A stretch of DNA of 64,000 bases from Lepisosteus oculatus (GCF_040954835.1 NC_090708.1:28966001-29030000); one strand, 5' to 3'; shown: positions 1 to 13,400, counted from the stretch's first letter. Notes: a model not told the origin generated them from the sequence alone. Made by a program: numbers and translations.

Positions 1-46
1 GTTGTTAGAGACGGGGCAGAGGTCGAGAAGAGGACTAGGTACTGTA

Positions 47-640
47 TGAGGTTAGAGATTTTGTCTGAATTTATGGTTATTGTTATGATCAGCAGCACAG
101 ATACAGGTGAGAGCTGGGTATGAGATTAAAGATTAGAGATCTGTCTGAGTTTAGGATTAAGGTTATGATCAGGAGCGGAGCGGTGGCTCTATGGCTAAGG
201 ATCTGTGCCTGTGACTGGAAGGTTGCTGGTTCAAATCCCATGGCTGTCAGAGGAATCCTACTCCGTTGGGCCCCTGAGCAAGGCCCTTAACCCTAACTGC
301 TCCAGGGGTGCTGTACAATGGCAGACCCTGTGCTCTGACCCCAAGCTTCTCTCCCTGTCTCTGTCTCTGTGTCTCCATGGAGAAAAAGCTGGGGTATGCG
401 AAAAGACGCATTCCTAATGCAAGAAATTGTATAGGGCTAATAAAGAAACATTATAACATTATAGGAGCACAGGTGCAGAGGAGAGCTTCATTTGTGGTTA
501 GAAATTTATCAGGGTTTAAGGTTAGAGGTGACAGCTACAGCAAATTTTGGACTGGGTAAGGAATAGATCTGGGGTAAGTGTTATGGAGTTAGTGTTAAAA
601 AAGTGTTATGGCTAAACGTAAGGTTTAGAATTGTTCCTTC
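47..640. repeat. Degenerate minisatellite, about 75-bp unit, split by a SINE
   Basis: Adjacent blocks beginning at about 47 and 122 repeat the pattern GAGRTTARAGATT...TCTGARTTTA...GGTTATGATCAG.AGC. A diverged continuation (CAGGAGAGCT, TTAAGGTTAGAG, GTTATGG) resumes after 455. The intervening 175-450 is a SINE, so the array was interrupted by retroposition. The unit length is approximate. Confidence 0.5.
175..450 (+). mobile_element. tRNA-derived SINE
   Basis: A GGTTGCTGGTTCAAATCCC stretch at about 222-240 resembles a tRNA B box, and TGGCTCTATGGCTAAGG upstream resembles an A box. The body contains GGGCCCCTGAGCAAGGCCC, and the 3' end is CTAATGCAAGAAATTGTATA followed by an AATAAAG-like tail. 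A second copy of the same family lies at 54612-54835, which supports an interspersed repeat. An AGGAGC motif on both sides may be the remains of a target-site duplication. Confidence 0.75.
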
Positions 641-1029
641 AAAGGATTTTTTATGAGGATGGAGGAAGATATAAAAGATATCTTGCTTTTAGATTTTGAT
701 CAGTAAATTTAGTTATGGCAGACATCTATCTTTAATCTATTTTTTTAATTGCATATGGAACAATTTGTCAGATATTCTGTATGATTGTATCCATTTTGCT
801 TATTAATCTTCCAACTGGAAGTAGCTTATCCAACTGCAGGAGAAGTGGGTCTGATCTTTAACACTATTAGACTGTTTTTATTCCTGTACGGAAATTTGTC
901 TTAATAGGTGCATACCCTAGATCTACCTATATGTGTTCTACACAACAAGGGTTAAAATTAAAGTACAGTTTCCTTCTTCTGAATCAACAGTGAGACTTGA
1001 ATCATAAGACACTAGTGTAAACTAAAAGG

Positions 1030-1225
1030 AAATGTATTTAAAACTGAGAACAGGAGGCACTTCTTTACATTAAGTGTTGTGAGAATATGGAATAACCAGC
1101 CTACTCATGGTGTTGAAGCTGGTTTTCTGGCTTCTTTCATAAAGAGTCACACATCAGTTATCTACTAACTACTAAACAAGCTAGATGGGTTGAATGGTCT
1201 CCTCTTTTTGCAACTTTTCTGATGT
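1030..1225 (+). mobile_element. CR1-like LINE 3' end fragment
   Basis: The sequence GGCACTTCTTTACAT..AGTGTTGTGAGAATATGGAA, then TTCTGGCTTCTTTCA, ending in GATGGGTTGAATGGTCTCCTC..TTCTGATGTTCTCATG, resembles the conserved 3' end of fish CR1-type LINEs, which encodes the C-terminus of ORF2. Related fragments in the same window lie at 25000-25190 (-), 41370-41750 (-) and 53429-53610 (+). It is heavily decayed. Confidence 0.6.
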
Positions 1226-1364
1226 TCTCATGTTTTGTGTTTTTATTGTGTACAGTTACAGTTAGGTTACTGTCACTTCTAAATTGTAAATCCAGATACA
1301 TTTTTTTTTACCTACCACAATCCTATCCTTACTCTTCACCTTTTTACCCTGTTCATAGCCATAA

Positions 1365-1988
<624 letters not shown>

Positions 1989-3307
1989 TCCCTACACCCT
2001 CCTCATGCTCACTCCCAGACAGGGTTGGAGAACCTGTGGCCAAACACTTTGCACTTCCACTTGCTCACTGAATTTATTCTTTTTGTATCAAGAAGATTGT
2101 AAATAGTGAAGACTAGCAACAGGGGAACAATGTGGGAGGATGTAAAGGAGGAAAAACCAATGATTTGTTTTCTTCTTCTTGTTTTTGAATGTACTGCTGT
2201 TTTTTATAATTGTTCTTGTTATTCTTAATTATTATAACATCATTTGAAGTCTGCAAAGAAGAAAACACAGAAACTGTGAATGATGAACATGTGATAGACT
2301 GTGAAGAGACATTTTGGTGTGCAAGGGTACTGGTTTGCTTCTAGTGTCGCCAGCGCTGTCACTGCTCCTGAGTGCAGGAACCCCACAGAGGTGTCACACC
2401 ACAAAAGCCCTTTCACATCGGGGCCAGGGAGAGACGTGAGTGAATGGTACAAATCGCGTGTGCATATAAAAAGATCTATTCAGTATCACATAGAAAATCA
2501 AACTGCAAACATTCTCTGTCTGGACAGTGTTCCAAAAACCCAACATGATTAATTTGTTTTTGGGATTCATCCATTCTTAGATGACAGCACAATGTAAAAC
2601 AGAGCAGAGCAAGTGGGAATTTGTGAAAGATGTTCAATTTTGCATTAATATTTGATAATGTAACACATAACATATAGGAAATGGTGCAGTACGCAGTTGG
2701 GCTGGCAGTAGAGGGATATCGGTCCAGATTGGGCTCACCTTTACAAGTTCCAGAAAACCCAGTCTCAAAATTTTGTGTAAGCCTTATCTTTAAATGTCAG
2801 CATTTTCCAACTTTTAAGAATTTTTGGTTGACAGTCGGTAGTGAATTGTGGTATTTTGTGTTACTCAAAAAAAGAGATGGAAGATTGACTTCCTGAGTTA
2901 TCAAGAAAGATTTTTTAAGGGGTTAAAGTAAAGGCTAGGCTTTATGCAGGGATTAGTGATAGCATTTGGGCTACAACTGGTCTTATGATCAGTATGGGAT
3001 CTTGTTATGGCTATTGTAAGGGAAATGTGACAGGGCAGACAGGTATAGATTCCTGAAAAGGTTAGGAGCTTATTACTCTGAGGTCCACGAGCTGGACTCC
3101 TTGTTTGCATGGAGAGCCACTCTGGTACAGTACAACCAACTCTGAGAGCCATTGATGCCTTTAAGCCTTCTGTGTCATGGTAGAGGTTGCTGTATTGTGG
3201 GGAGAGAGCCTATTCCTACACAGGCTGCAGTGACTGATGGGTCTCACTCCAGCCCACCTTTCAATTATTGAATTCATTTAATTACAAGATGAAGTGCACA
3301 AAATAAA
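1989..3307 (+). other. runx1: RUNX1 3' UTR (putative extent)
   Basis: Begins after the RUNX1 stop codon. A canonical AATAAA at 3302-3307 is one plausible poly(A) signal, but vertebrate RUNX1 3' UTRs can be several kilobases long, so the true end is uncertain. The first 300 bases are T-rich with no convincing reading frame. No mobile element was recognised between 1989 and 3300. Confidence 0.4.
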
Positions 3308-6121
3308 AGAACCATTTCCTCCCAGGTCTTAGTCAGTTGGTAATTAAATGATCCTTGTAAATGCTGCAGGAGACGCTTGTCTTTGTCTGAAGGACTGGTT
3401 AAGACCCTCTGTGTTTTCAGACTTCACTGTGACGCAATGAAAGTGGTACAGGGCAAGCCCAGGGCATGAGTGGTCAACAGCACACTGGCCACCTCTCCTT
3501 CCTGCTGGCTGCAGCTGTGAGAATATTCTCTCGCTGTGTCCCTCCTGCTGCCTGGCGTTTTATACACTCTGAGGCCAATGGGCTGAACTCACAGAAAGAA
3601 CTCACTTTGTGTAAATAGTCCTTGATTGTAAATGAATGCCTGAAAAAGTCATTGAGGCTTTATGTTACTACACAACACTGTGCTTTTTCACTTCTGGAAA
3701 TATTTTTTTATTGTTTTGTTGTATTTTTTAGTTTAATTTTATTTTATAAATATAAATACAGTTGTGTAGCTGGAACCATGCTCCTGTGTCCTTTGCCTTT
3801 CTTTTCTAACACTTGTTTGTCCATCTCTGTGTTTTGATTGCAAAGAGCAGGTCTCAGATCTTGGAGCATTTATGAAACACATTAAGAAGGCTACAAAAAA
3901 AGACAAGACCGTTCTAGCTAACATGTCCATTGAGTGGCTTTTGATCTGAAAAGATCATCAGGGATTCTTCCCAGGGGTATTGCTCTTCAGGGAATCCCAG
4001 GGGATCAGCTTCCTGGAGAACTTACATTATGACTTGGCAGCTTGGTTCACATGCCCATCACCCTTTGCACAGAGACCTTCACCCCCTCAGTCCTAGACAC
4101 ATATTTTCATGTAAATTCCACTTCTTCTTTAGCTAAGTATGAAGCAATCCATTGGGTTAACTTTACCAATGCCCTTCAGTATTCCGAATACTTTGTAGCA
4201 GGTCACCTTGTAATCCCCTCTATGTAGGACTGAAGATACATAAATCTTTCAAACTATCTGTCTATGCCTTTCCTTTTTGAACCGGGATTATTCTGGATCC
4301 TCTGCTTTGAACTCTTCTGTCTTTTCTGTCTTGGCCAGGTGTGATCAACACTACCTCTCCCTGTGCCTTTCTTACTGAGTGTGTCACCTTCACTCTGCAC
4401 CCTCCTGCCTCCCTTACTGTCCTTCCCACTTTGTTGCTCTGCCTCTTCTTCCTCCTTTCCTGCCTCTGTCAACTTTCCCTCTCTCCCAGCAATGTCACTT
4501 TGCCTTGATGGAACAGGAACATGTGGGTTTCTGACTTAATGCCAATCTCTTCACCCCCAACCTCCTCCCACAAACTCCACAGCTATTCCTGAACTCCAGA
4601 GGAATTTTCAACACACAGCATGCTCGGCAAGCCCAGACCTGCTTTCTGCCCGCACCACCCTTCCCCAGGACGGAGGTGGAGTGACTGTTCCTGACAGGCA
4701 GATACAGCAGTGGGGACTAATCGTAATGTGCACTCTTACCAAGGATGAAGAAGAAGCATAGCCTTTAGGACTAAATCATAGTTTCCTCACATTCTAAATG
4801 TCTTTAAAACCCACAGGCTGCAATCCTTACTACTAAAAAAAGTTACAAATGAGAGGAGACCAACAGACCCATCTATCACACATTTTGTTCACAGGGTAAA
4901 AATAGGTGAGGGCAGCTTCGGTTGGCAGGGCCCTCAGAAAACAAAATCATCTGTGTCAAGGCCTGCGTGTTTTCCAGCTCCATACATCTGAGCCCAACCC
5001 AGCACAGCACAGACTTGTCAGGGTTAAACTCAACAGAAGCGACATGCCAACCTCACCTGACCACAGAGTCAGGCTGGAACTGAACCTCAAACTAGATTTA
5101 ATGATGGCGAAACCACTGTGGCTGCTAACTGTGTGTCAGCTGCCTGAGCGAGAATGAGTGTGTGTAGGGGGTTGTGCGTATTGACAACTACAAAACAACA
5201 AGGGACTCTGGTCTACCCTCACATGTTCCAGTCAGGAAGTGCCAAGCACTTTGCTTCCCAACATATCTTCCATATGTTTAGCTGGGGGGCAGTTATTCAG
5301 ATGTCCTCCTGTTATGCAATACTAACAGAACTGTTAGAGCTGGCATAAAGGATGTATAATTTACAATATCCTTAACCTGATACAAAAACACATAGGCAAC
5401 CACACTCTGTCCCATCTGGAGCTGTGTGACACTAAGGTGAGCAGTGTGGAACTTTGCTCAGACATTGTGTTTACAAACAGGGTGTGAGAGTCTGCCACAA
5501 ATCTGACTTCCATTCAACCAAAGCCATACTTTTCGTCTCTTTGTTAGCTAGATGTATGTTTGCCAAGAAAACGCAAGCATATTGGAAGCTGGCACTTTGT
5601 TGATGCCTGTTGACAGTAGGGGAAGCAGACGTGTAACTATACATAATCTGAATTACTTTGCCAGACTGTGTTTGAAAGAATATTTATACAAATACATTTT
5701 TAATTATGCAGTGCTTTTCTGCATCTAGATAGTATCTTTTTAATCTGCACTTTTGAACTTGTAAAATCCCTTTAAAAAATGGGAAGCAAAATTTGGCTGC
5801 ACAGTGTAGCTCTATTCCCGAATACCCGGCCTGGCACAGCGATACTGCCTTTAACACTCCCTTGTTGTCTCAAAATCGGGTACTTCTCTACGGGTGAATG
5901 AACCGGTTTACTGAGTAACGCAATCTGTTGCATTGTACGGAGAAACTGCGTCATCTAGTGGACAAATTATGTCATGGCGTGTATATAACAATCGTATGCA
6001 GTCTTTCATGTAAAAAGATCGGAGGATTCCGGTAACAGAAATTAGAAGAACGTTTTCCCCGTTTTTCAGTTGAAATAGTATAAATAATACCCTGAACGTG
6101 GTGATTGTTTTAAAGTCATAT

Positions 6122-6192
6122 GTCATGAAGCGCCTTGGGCCAAACTTGATGAGAAAGGCGCTATATAAAAATGCATTGAATTGAATTGAATA
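6122..6192 (+). mobile_element. LINE/SINE 3' tail fragment
   Basis: ATGAAGCGCCTTGGGCC...GAGAAAGGCGCTATATAAAA followed by a repeated GAATT(GAATT) end. The aagcgcctt..ggcgctatataaa hairpin is the common 3' end of fish L2-type LINEs and the SINEs that borrow their reverse transcriptase. Only the tail is present. Confidence 0.6.
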
Positions 6193-6321
6193 TGTATTTT
6201 CTATTTTACACAGCTCTTCACGAGTGACAGTTAATTTGGGATCGATTTGTAAGGGTGGATTTAAAATATATTGTAAATGCCGTTACTCATACTAATTCTG
6301 TTACTTCTAGGAGTGCAATCA

Positions 6322-6402
6322 AGCTACTATCTGTAGCCCGATTTAATCATATTTCAGGAGCTAAGCAAAGCTGCCCCTTAAAAAAAGAGATGGGAGACCA
6401 CC
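6322..6402 (+). mobile_element. Decayed 5S-rRNA-derived SINE head
   Basis: GCCCGATTTAATCATATTTC, then AGGAGCTAAGCA and GATGGGAGACCACC, aligns in order with the internal promoter of 5S rRNA (GCCCGAT..., AAGCTAAGCA box A region, GATGGGAGACC box C). The stretch between them is mutated and A-rich, so this is not a functional 5S gene. It is probably an old 5S-SINE relic. Confidence 0.55.
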
Positions 6403-6969
6403 AAAGACATTAATGAGTGAAAATGTCTCTTAATAAAATTGTCAGCCAACGTAATAATATACATTCTTTCAGAATTTCCTAGAGGCCCTTAATTTTAGGA
6501 GTCCCCTCTCCTTCATAAAGCACTTTTAGGTCCTTTGGAATGAAAAGCATAACGCATTTAACGAATTTTATTTAATAAATAAAAGTACATAAACTGTACA
6601 TGTACATGATTTTTGTTGCTGACAAGTATCTTTGATATATATTTTTAATTTGGCTGACAATTTTATAAATAGACATTTTCACTCATTCATATAACTGGAT
6701 ATTTTGTTAGAACAATTTGTTGAAGTATCTTGCCTAAAGTGACAACAGCAGTAACTCACTAGAAATGTGAACAACCTTCCAGATATGAACCCAAAATCCT
6801 AGTTGATTGATCAATCTATTCTATTTTGTCTGAATTAAAAACATACAATATATCCAGCTCCTGCCCGCTCACTACAATGTTGATAACTGGACGTACAGCA
6901 CAAGCACATGTTAAGCTCGGGAGAGCGTACGTAGACATCTCGCTCTAGGACCTGCCCAGGAAATTACCG

Positions 6970-7479
6970 GGAGAGTGACGTCATTACGTCAGTGTACTGT
7001 GGCGTGCTTGTATTACGCGCGAAATTTGTCCTCACAGAGCAATAAGAGAAAATCAGATGGAGTGAAGAAGCATCGAAATAATACAGAGATTTGGAACTCT
7101 TACGTCATATAAAAAGAGGACGGAATTTATCATTGTTCGCGATAAAAGTTAGTTCTTAAAATGTTTTTGTATTCCTTATTTTAGGAGTACATTTTCTCGT
7201 AATTGGTGGTATGTGCTGTCTTTCATATAGAGAGGCGATCTGAAGGTTTGCGACTTGGCGGGGTTCAGTTGTTGGAAGTACAGAAACAGTAACAGGAAAA
7301 AAAAAACAGGAAATCTCAATTGCTCGTCACACCAGCTTTGCGCGGGTAAAGTACGCTTTAATTCGGGGTTGATTTGTAGTTTACAGACGGTGAAGACTTA
7401 CATGCTTCACACCGAGGGAAGTTGGCGAAGCTGGATACCTTGTTTTAGAAAATAAACTGAAGTAGCATCGAAAGCGACC
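6970..7479 (+). promoter_or_regulatory. donson: DONSON promoter / 5' UTR region
   Basis: Upstream of the DONSON start codon there is a perfect CRE palindrome TGACGTCA at 6976-6983, immediately followed by TTACGTCA at 6984-6991. A GCGCGAAA E2F-type element lies at 7017-7024, a further TTACGTCAT at about 7102-7110, and an inverted CCAAT at about 7202-7206. CRE, E2F and CCAAT clusters are typical of S-phase gene promoters, which fits a replication factor. The transcription start is not determined. Any 5' UTR reaches the ATG at 7480. Confidence 0.6.
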
Positions 7480-10400
7480 ATGTCTGAACACGCAGGCTAC
7501 TCTCCGAGCTTCAAGAGACCTGCAGACACTCTGCGGTTGCGGAGGCAGCGACAGCGCTCCCGCAGCGAAGTGTTGACCTCTGGCGGCTGCAGCTCCGGGG
7601 CCAGTCCGGGGGGTGCGCTTTCCGGGATCAGGCCCTTCTCTCCGGGACCCCTTCTGGGCTCCGCGGTGCGCACGGGTGGCCAAAAGCGCAGGAACCCCTT
7701 CGCTAGCATCGAGAACACGTACAACAGCCCGAAAAAGAGGGCTGTGGAGGACTGCCAGGGGGGGGACGGACCGGCGGGGTGCAAGCCCCCTGTGGAGGCC
7801 GAGGGAGAGAACGGTCCACAGGGACTGAGCGTCTTGGAACGCGGCCTCTGCACACGGCGTGTTCTTGCAGAGACGCACAGCCGAGAACCCTTCAAGGTAA
7901 GAAGTCCCTTTCTTAATGCAGTGTTACTAATACACTACACCAGCGTAATCACTTGTGTTTAGAATCGGTGATGTCTCACCCTGATGCGATTTTAAATAAG
8001 AAAAATTACATTATGCAAGTAAACCCAATGTTTAGAAATGAACATCTTTTCATATTTTCAAAATATGCTGCAGAGTTTATGAGTTTAGGTGGTGTAGTAT
8101 AGGAATTTACATTGAGTGCAACAGTGCAAGTGATTAATAAAATGCACACTGGGAGAGTAGTAGGACAGTTGGCATGTCATGGCCTCTGAATGTCCACTCT
8201 TAGTGGCAGTTTCAAATGAGGGTGTTGCCTGCAGTCAGTGAAGGTGACATCTCTTTTGCACCTGATATGTAGCTGCTTTTTCTTTTAATTTCCAGGTGGA
8301 ACTTTCTCTTCCAGAAGATGATTCCCTTTTGGAGAGAGAGCTGTTTTCAAAACAGACAGCTCGTCCTCACATTTACTTGGTCAGTATGTTTTTGTTTATG
8401 ATGGTTTTGCTCCTAAGCAGGAGTGGTTAGTGTATTGCTGCCTCTCAGTGCAAATGCCCTGGGTTCAATTCTGGACCTGGGGTGTTATCTGTGTGGAGCT
8501 TGTATGTTCTTCTGTATTCATGTGAGTTTCCTCCCACAGTCCCAAAACATATTGGTAGGTTAATTGGCTAGTGGGAAAACTGGCCGTGGTGTGAGTGTGT
8601 GCCCACGATGGACCGGTGCCATCCAGGGTGTATCCTGCCTTGCACTTGTTGCATGCTAGGATAGGCTGCAGCTACCCTGAATTGTAAGATACGACTACAA
8701 GATCGTTGGGTTTTACTCCAGGGTATTTTGCCTTCCAAAGACTGTTGAAATGCATTTTGTAAAGTCTGTAGAAAGTAGTGTTGTTAGTGCTTTGGATTCT
8801 TAACCAGAAGCATTTCCTAACCTGTAGACATTGATGTTGCATGGAACAATTTGTTTCCCAAATTATTCCTGTCCCCCAGTACTGTATACATTAGTACCTC
8901 TGGTATAAGTACTAACGCTGTGATGGATTGGCATTTTTCATTCTCATTTTTCAATTCTTGTTCCGCTTTTGTTCCAGTTCCCTAAATGTAAAAAAGGAAT
9001 TGGAATTGGTGAGAAAAGGGGTTTGGGATTGAAAACTGGAACTGATCCCTGTGCTCCCACGCTCAGGACAGCCATTTTCCCCCAGACCAGTTTAACTTCG
9101 GCAACCTGGGAGGAGCTCCAGCCTGATAAACCTCTGGGCTTGAGAAAGAAAATAGTAGAATCTTCTTGTTTGGCTTGATGTTTGCAACAGTCTAGTGTAA
9201 ATGGGGGACATGGTGATCGCTCGCAGTTGTCTGTACAAATAACCTCACCGCATCCCCTCTCTCCCAGGACTCTGAGGTCCCAGCTGTGACCGCGGCCGCA
9301 TCCGACACTCCCTGCACTCAGTTCCCTCCAGATTGGAGCCTCAAGACGCGTCTCCTCTTCACCTCCCCTCGCCCCTTTGCCTGGGCAGAGAACCTCAAAG
9401 CACAGGAGGAGGCCCAGGGATTGGTCCAGCATTGCCGTGCCACCCATGCCAACCTGCTGTCCCACAATCAGGTACAGAGGGTCCACACACCACAAATTTC
9501 ATAACCTGCAACGTTGGGGGGGGGGGGACAGGAATTTCTTTTTCAATTTGAAGAGATTGGCTAAGAGTGACTTGTTTTTGATTGTAGGAGGTGGCAGTGT
9601 GGGTAGCTGTTGAGCAGTGGGTCAGTTGTTGATAATTTCTGTAGATGATAGAAGTGAGTGGTGATATTAATTGTCTGGGAGTGTTTAGTGTATCAGGAGG
9701 AGGGAACTCAATGCCTGGCATCCAAAACATCCCATTGAAAATTGCCCACTGTGCAGTAAACATCCAGTAAGTACGTTTACTCTGCAGTGCTGCACAATGC
9801 AGTAAAAACAATTTACAGAGCAGACAGTTGTTGCCCAGTTGTATATTGCCTGTGTTTTCTGCTTTGTAACTCCCCACTCAAGGGAAACTCGAGTACATTG
9901 AAGGGGTACCTACTTGTTTCACTAATGTTGACTCCATGTGTGTCTTGCTTTATTCAGGAACTGCAGAACAGCCCAGATTTGCGCTGTGCCTTCCAGCAGA
10001 GCCTGGTGTACTGGCAGCACCCTTCCCTGCCCTGGCTGCCCCTCTTCCCTCGGATTGGTGCTGAGCGCAAGCTGTCTGGGAAGAGCGCTCCCTGGGCCCA
10101 AGACGAAGCACTGCAGCAGAGCCTGATGAGTGAGTGGTGAGTGGCAATGACAGTCTGTCTGCTGGTTGCTTACTTTTTTCGGGCATTTATGTACATATTT
10201 TTATGGGTACCGTAACTGTGATTGTTAATTTGACTTAAGCCCTTTCCACAGTGACCAAAAAGCATTGCATTCTCTTACCTTAAATCAGTGGTTCTCAAAC
10301 TGTGGTACGCGTACCGGCAGTGGTACGTGGAGTGCCGCCAGGTGGTACGCCAAATGACCCTGGAACTGTGTCGTGTGCGCTGAAAAATCAGGACGGGTTT

Positions 10401-13400
10401 TCATATTTTGTATTTTAATACGTGTCGAATATGCAGCCTACATACTACGATACAGTGCGTGCTAATACTTCAGTGGACACAAGAGATACTCTGTAGTTCT
10501 ATACCACTCTATAGGAATGCGTGCTACGGATGCAAGTGACCAATTGTATTTAAAAAAAGCTACTGTATCTCCAGCAAATAGGGAGAAAGGAGAATGTGCA
10601 TGATTTTGGAACAATGCCAACGTTGTAAACACAGGAATACATAGAAATACGTGCTACGAATGCAGGTAATCTTGTGAGCACACGAAAGCGTGATAACAGA
10701 AAAATATTTAAGAACTGTTCTAATTTGAGAAAAATACACCGAGCGTCTCTGTGTTTCGTTCCTATGCGCATCAAATAAAAACTTTAAATAAATACGGAAA
10801 TAAAAACGGAAACGCTGAAAAATGCAAGCTTGCGGATTGCAAAACCAGGTAAGGTACACTATTTTTGAAGAACCTTATTTACTGTTGGCAAAAAATTCGA
10901 CGCGTATTATGTGTAGAAAAAAAGCTGCTAAACAGCTTGACCTGCTGCCCCCCTCCCCCTGAAAGACACAGCCATTCATAGAATTATTGAAATGAAGGAT
11001 TACATCAAAAGTACACTGATAGAGCGCGTTAAGATGAGCAGATGTTTTTCACTGCAATTAGATGAGTCTGTAGTCGATTTGGCCAATTTGCTTGTTTACG
11101 TTAGATACAAGTTTGAGGGTATGTCCCATGAAGACTTTCTGTTCTGTAAACCGCTACCAACAGGAACTACAGGAGAGCACATATTTCAGCTTCTGAATGA
11201 ATTTATCGAAGAGAATGGCCTCGACTGGATAAAATGCATCTGAGTTTGTACAGACGGTGCTAGAGCAATGACAAGCCGACATAACGGTGTAGTTGCACGA
11301 ATTAGAGAGGTTGCTCCAGAAATTAATGTACGCATTACAACATCCACCGCGAGACCTTTGCCGTCAAGAAAATGCCTGACGATTTAATATCTGTTAGACT
11401 CTGTTGTGAATTGTATCAAGGCTCGAAAAATTAATTCACATCTGCTTTGCTCAACTAAACAGGCTCACCCCTCTCACTGAAATGGTGCTTTTTTATTAGT
11501 TGTTGTTAATGTTTTTTTTCTGTAAAACACTTTGAGAAGCCACCTTTAAAGGGGCTATATCAAATAAAGTTTATTATTATAATATTTGTTATATGTATGT
11601 GTGAGTGTGTGTGCATGCGCGCTCATTTTGGTCATTGAGAATTTCTGGGGTTCCTATGAGATGATGACTTGTAGGTGGTACTTGGATGCTTTGGTTGGAT
11701 TAGGGGTGGTACTTGGTCCAAAAAGTTTGAGAACCACTGCCTTAAATGATAGAGAGTGCTGCTGTTAAAGATGCCTTCTTGATAGGAAATCTCTGTGCCC
11801 TTGAGAGCTGGGAGCTTTGATAGGCTGTGCAGTGGAAAGCTCTAAGACTTAAACAAAAAGGCCAGTGCCAAACTAACCACCTAAGTTTTTTTTTAAATCT
11901 ATTTCATGAAAATGTCCTTTTTTGTTTCCTTTTAAATTACATGATTTTCTGACTTGACACACAAAAGTGGCCTTGTCGCCCGGCCAGACTGATCATATTT
12001 TCTCAATGTTTGTAGAACGCATTCAAAGGCTGGTTCTCATCTGGTTCTCCATTTCAGGTGTGTGAGCGTCACGTCCTTGTACAGCCTGCTCCGGGCTCGG
12101 CTGTGTCCTTATTTCTACCTGTGCAGTTACCAATTCACTGTGCTGTTCAGAGCAGCCGGGCTCAGCGGCACACGCAGCATCACAGCGCTGCTGTCCCCCA
12201 CCACGCTCGGGCTCCGTGAAGCCATGAGGAGCGAGGGTAAGTGTGCCAGTCTTGCCAGCTTCATTCTTCAAGGCTGCTGCATTCCATTCTTCGTTCCATG
12301 TGAAATCTTAGTTCATGGGTCTTGTAAGTAAATTGACCTATAAAAATGTGATTTCTGTCTCAAGGGCCAGCGAGGAGTAGTTTAGTTATTAAACTTTTTC
12401 ACACTTGCATACCTGCACACCAGTGTGGTCTCTGACTTGCAGTTTTGAATCTGCCCCCAGGGATAGAATTCATGCTGCCCCTGGTGGAGGAGAAGAGAAA
12501 ATGCAGGGGCCCTGGTTCCACTGGGCAGGAAGCTGAGCCAGAACCTGATGGTTCAGGAGCAGAGCCTGGAGAGGAAGAGCACAGTGCAGGGTGAGCATGG
12601 GACCTGGAGGCTGTTGACACTGTACTGCTTTTACTAAGCCCTTTTGTCTAAACCCCAAATAATTACCCCAGAGGTATAAGTCCATTTAAATGTTTGTACT
12701 TCGTAATTTCAGTTCCTAAAATTGTCTTCAGAGCTCTTTCTTATTACATGTGTATCTGTTAATTTAATATTTGAAACTTAGTAGTGCTGAGTGATATTTT
12801 GATGTGATTTGAGACAATTGAGAATATTCTCATTTACAATGATAATTTAAAGCCCATTTATAGAGCAGGCCATTTTATGGGAACAATGTTTGTGAGGTAC
12901 CTTTCTCCAGGGTACAAGAGCACCTGGTCCTAACCACTTCTTCACTTATGCTGCTTGTTAAATCTATTTTTGATCATTTTCTATCATGAACTGACCTGTA
13001 TATATCTAGGCCCCAGTTTTTAATGTTTTTTGTTTAAAAAGATCTGTGAGGGTTGCAAAATGTTTTAAGATTCCTGAATGAGGTCATATGATGGTGGTGT
13101 TGCAGGGCCCCTGAAGATAGTGGAGAAGATGTGGATGAAGATGACGATGGAGTATTCTCATGGCTGGAGGAGATGGGGGTCCAGGATAAGATAAAGAAAC
13201 CTAATTCAGCCTTCATTAAGCTGTATCCTTTAGCTGTGCAATCACTGTCTCATTGTAGGGATGCTAAAAAAAGTTATGTTTTACTCTTTCAATTTTCCTC
13301 TTTTGCTGCCAGAGTGTTCTTGTGGAGCACTTCTCTTTAGGTAAGTGTTCCACAAGAAGCACTAGATTGAGGAAGGATCAAAGTGCTTAAGGTTTTACCT

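Larger units (their letters stand above)
3308..6960. other. RUNX1-DONSON intergenic region
   Basis: About 3.6 kb (or less if the RUNX1 3' UTR is longer) without a convincing gene. The short open frames here lack splice context or family resemblance. Identifiable content is an L2-like or SINE-like tail at 6122-6192 and a 5S-rRNA-like relic at 6322-6402. The remainder is unremarkable AT-rich DNA. Confidence 0.6.
10286..11739 (+). mobile_element. hAT-superfamily DNA transposon (defective) in DONSON intron 4
   Basis: Termini are CAGTGGTTCTCAAACTGTGG at 10286 and ..AGTTTGAGAACCACTG ending at 11739, inverted with respect to each other. A perfect 8-bp target-site duplication CCTTAAAT flanks the element at 10278-10285 and 11740-11747, the size hAT transposases generate. 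Length is 1454 bp. The inside retains a broken transposase (separate entry) and a nested L2-like tail (11510-11575). It is non-autonomous now and is spliced out with the intron. Confidence 0.9.

Noticed and set aside
2048-2054. TTTGCAC in the RUNX1 3' UTR (miR-19 seed-type match)
   Set aside because: A single 7-mer is expected by chance in more than 1 kb of UTR. Uninformative without conservation.
7381-7895. Minus-strand open frames of 165 and 132 codons over DONSON exon 1
   Set aside because: Shadow frames in GC-rich coding DNA. The plus-strand frame has the recognisable DONSON N-terminus and a proper donor.
8944-9495. 183-codon minus-strand frame across DONSON intron 2 and exon 3
   Set aside because: Crosses a real intron-exon boundary on the other strand and shows no known domain.
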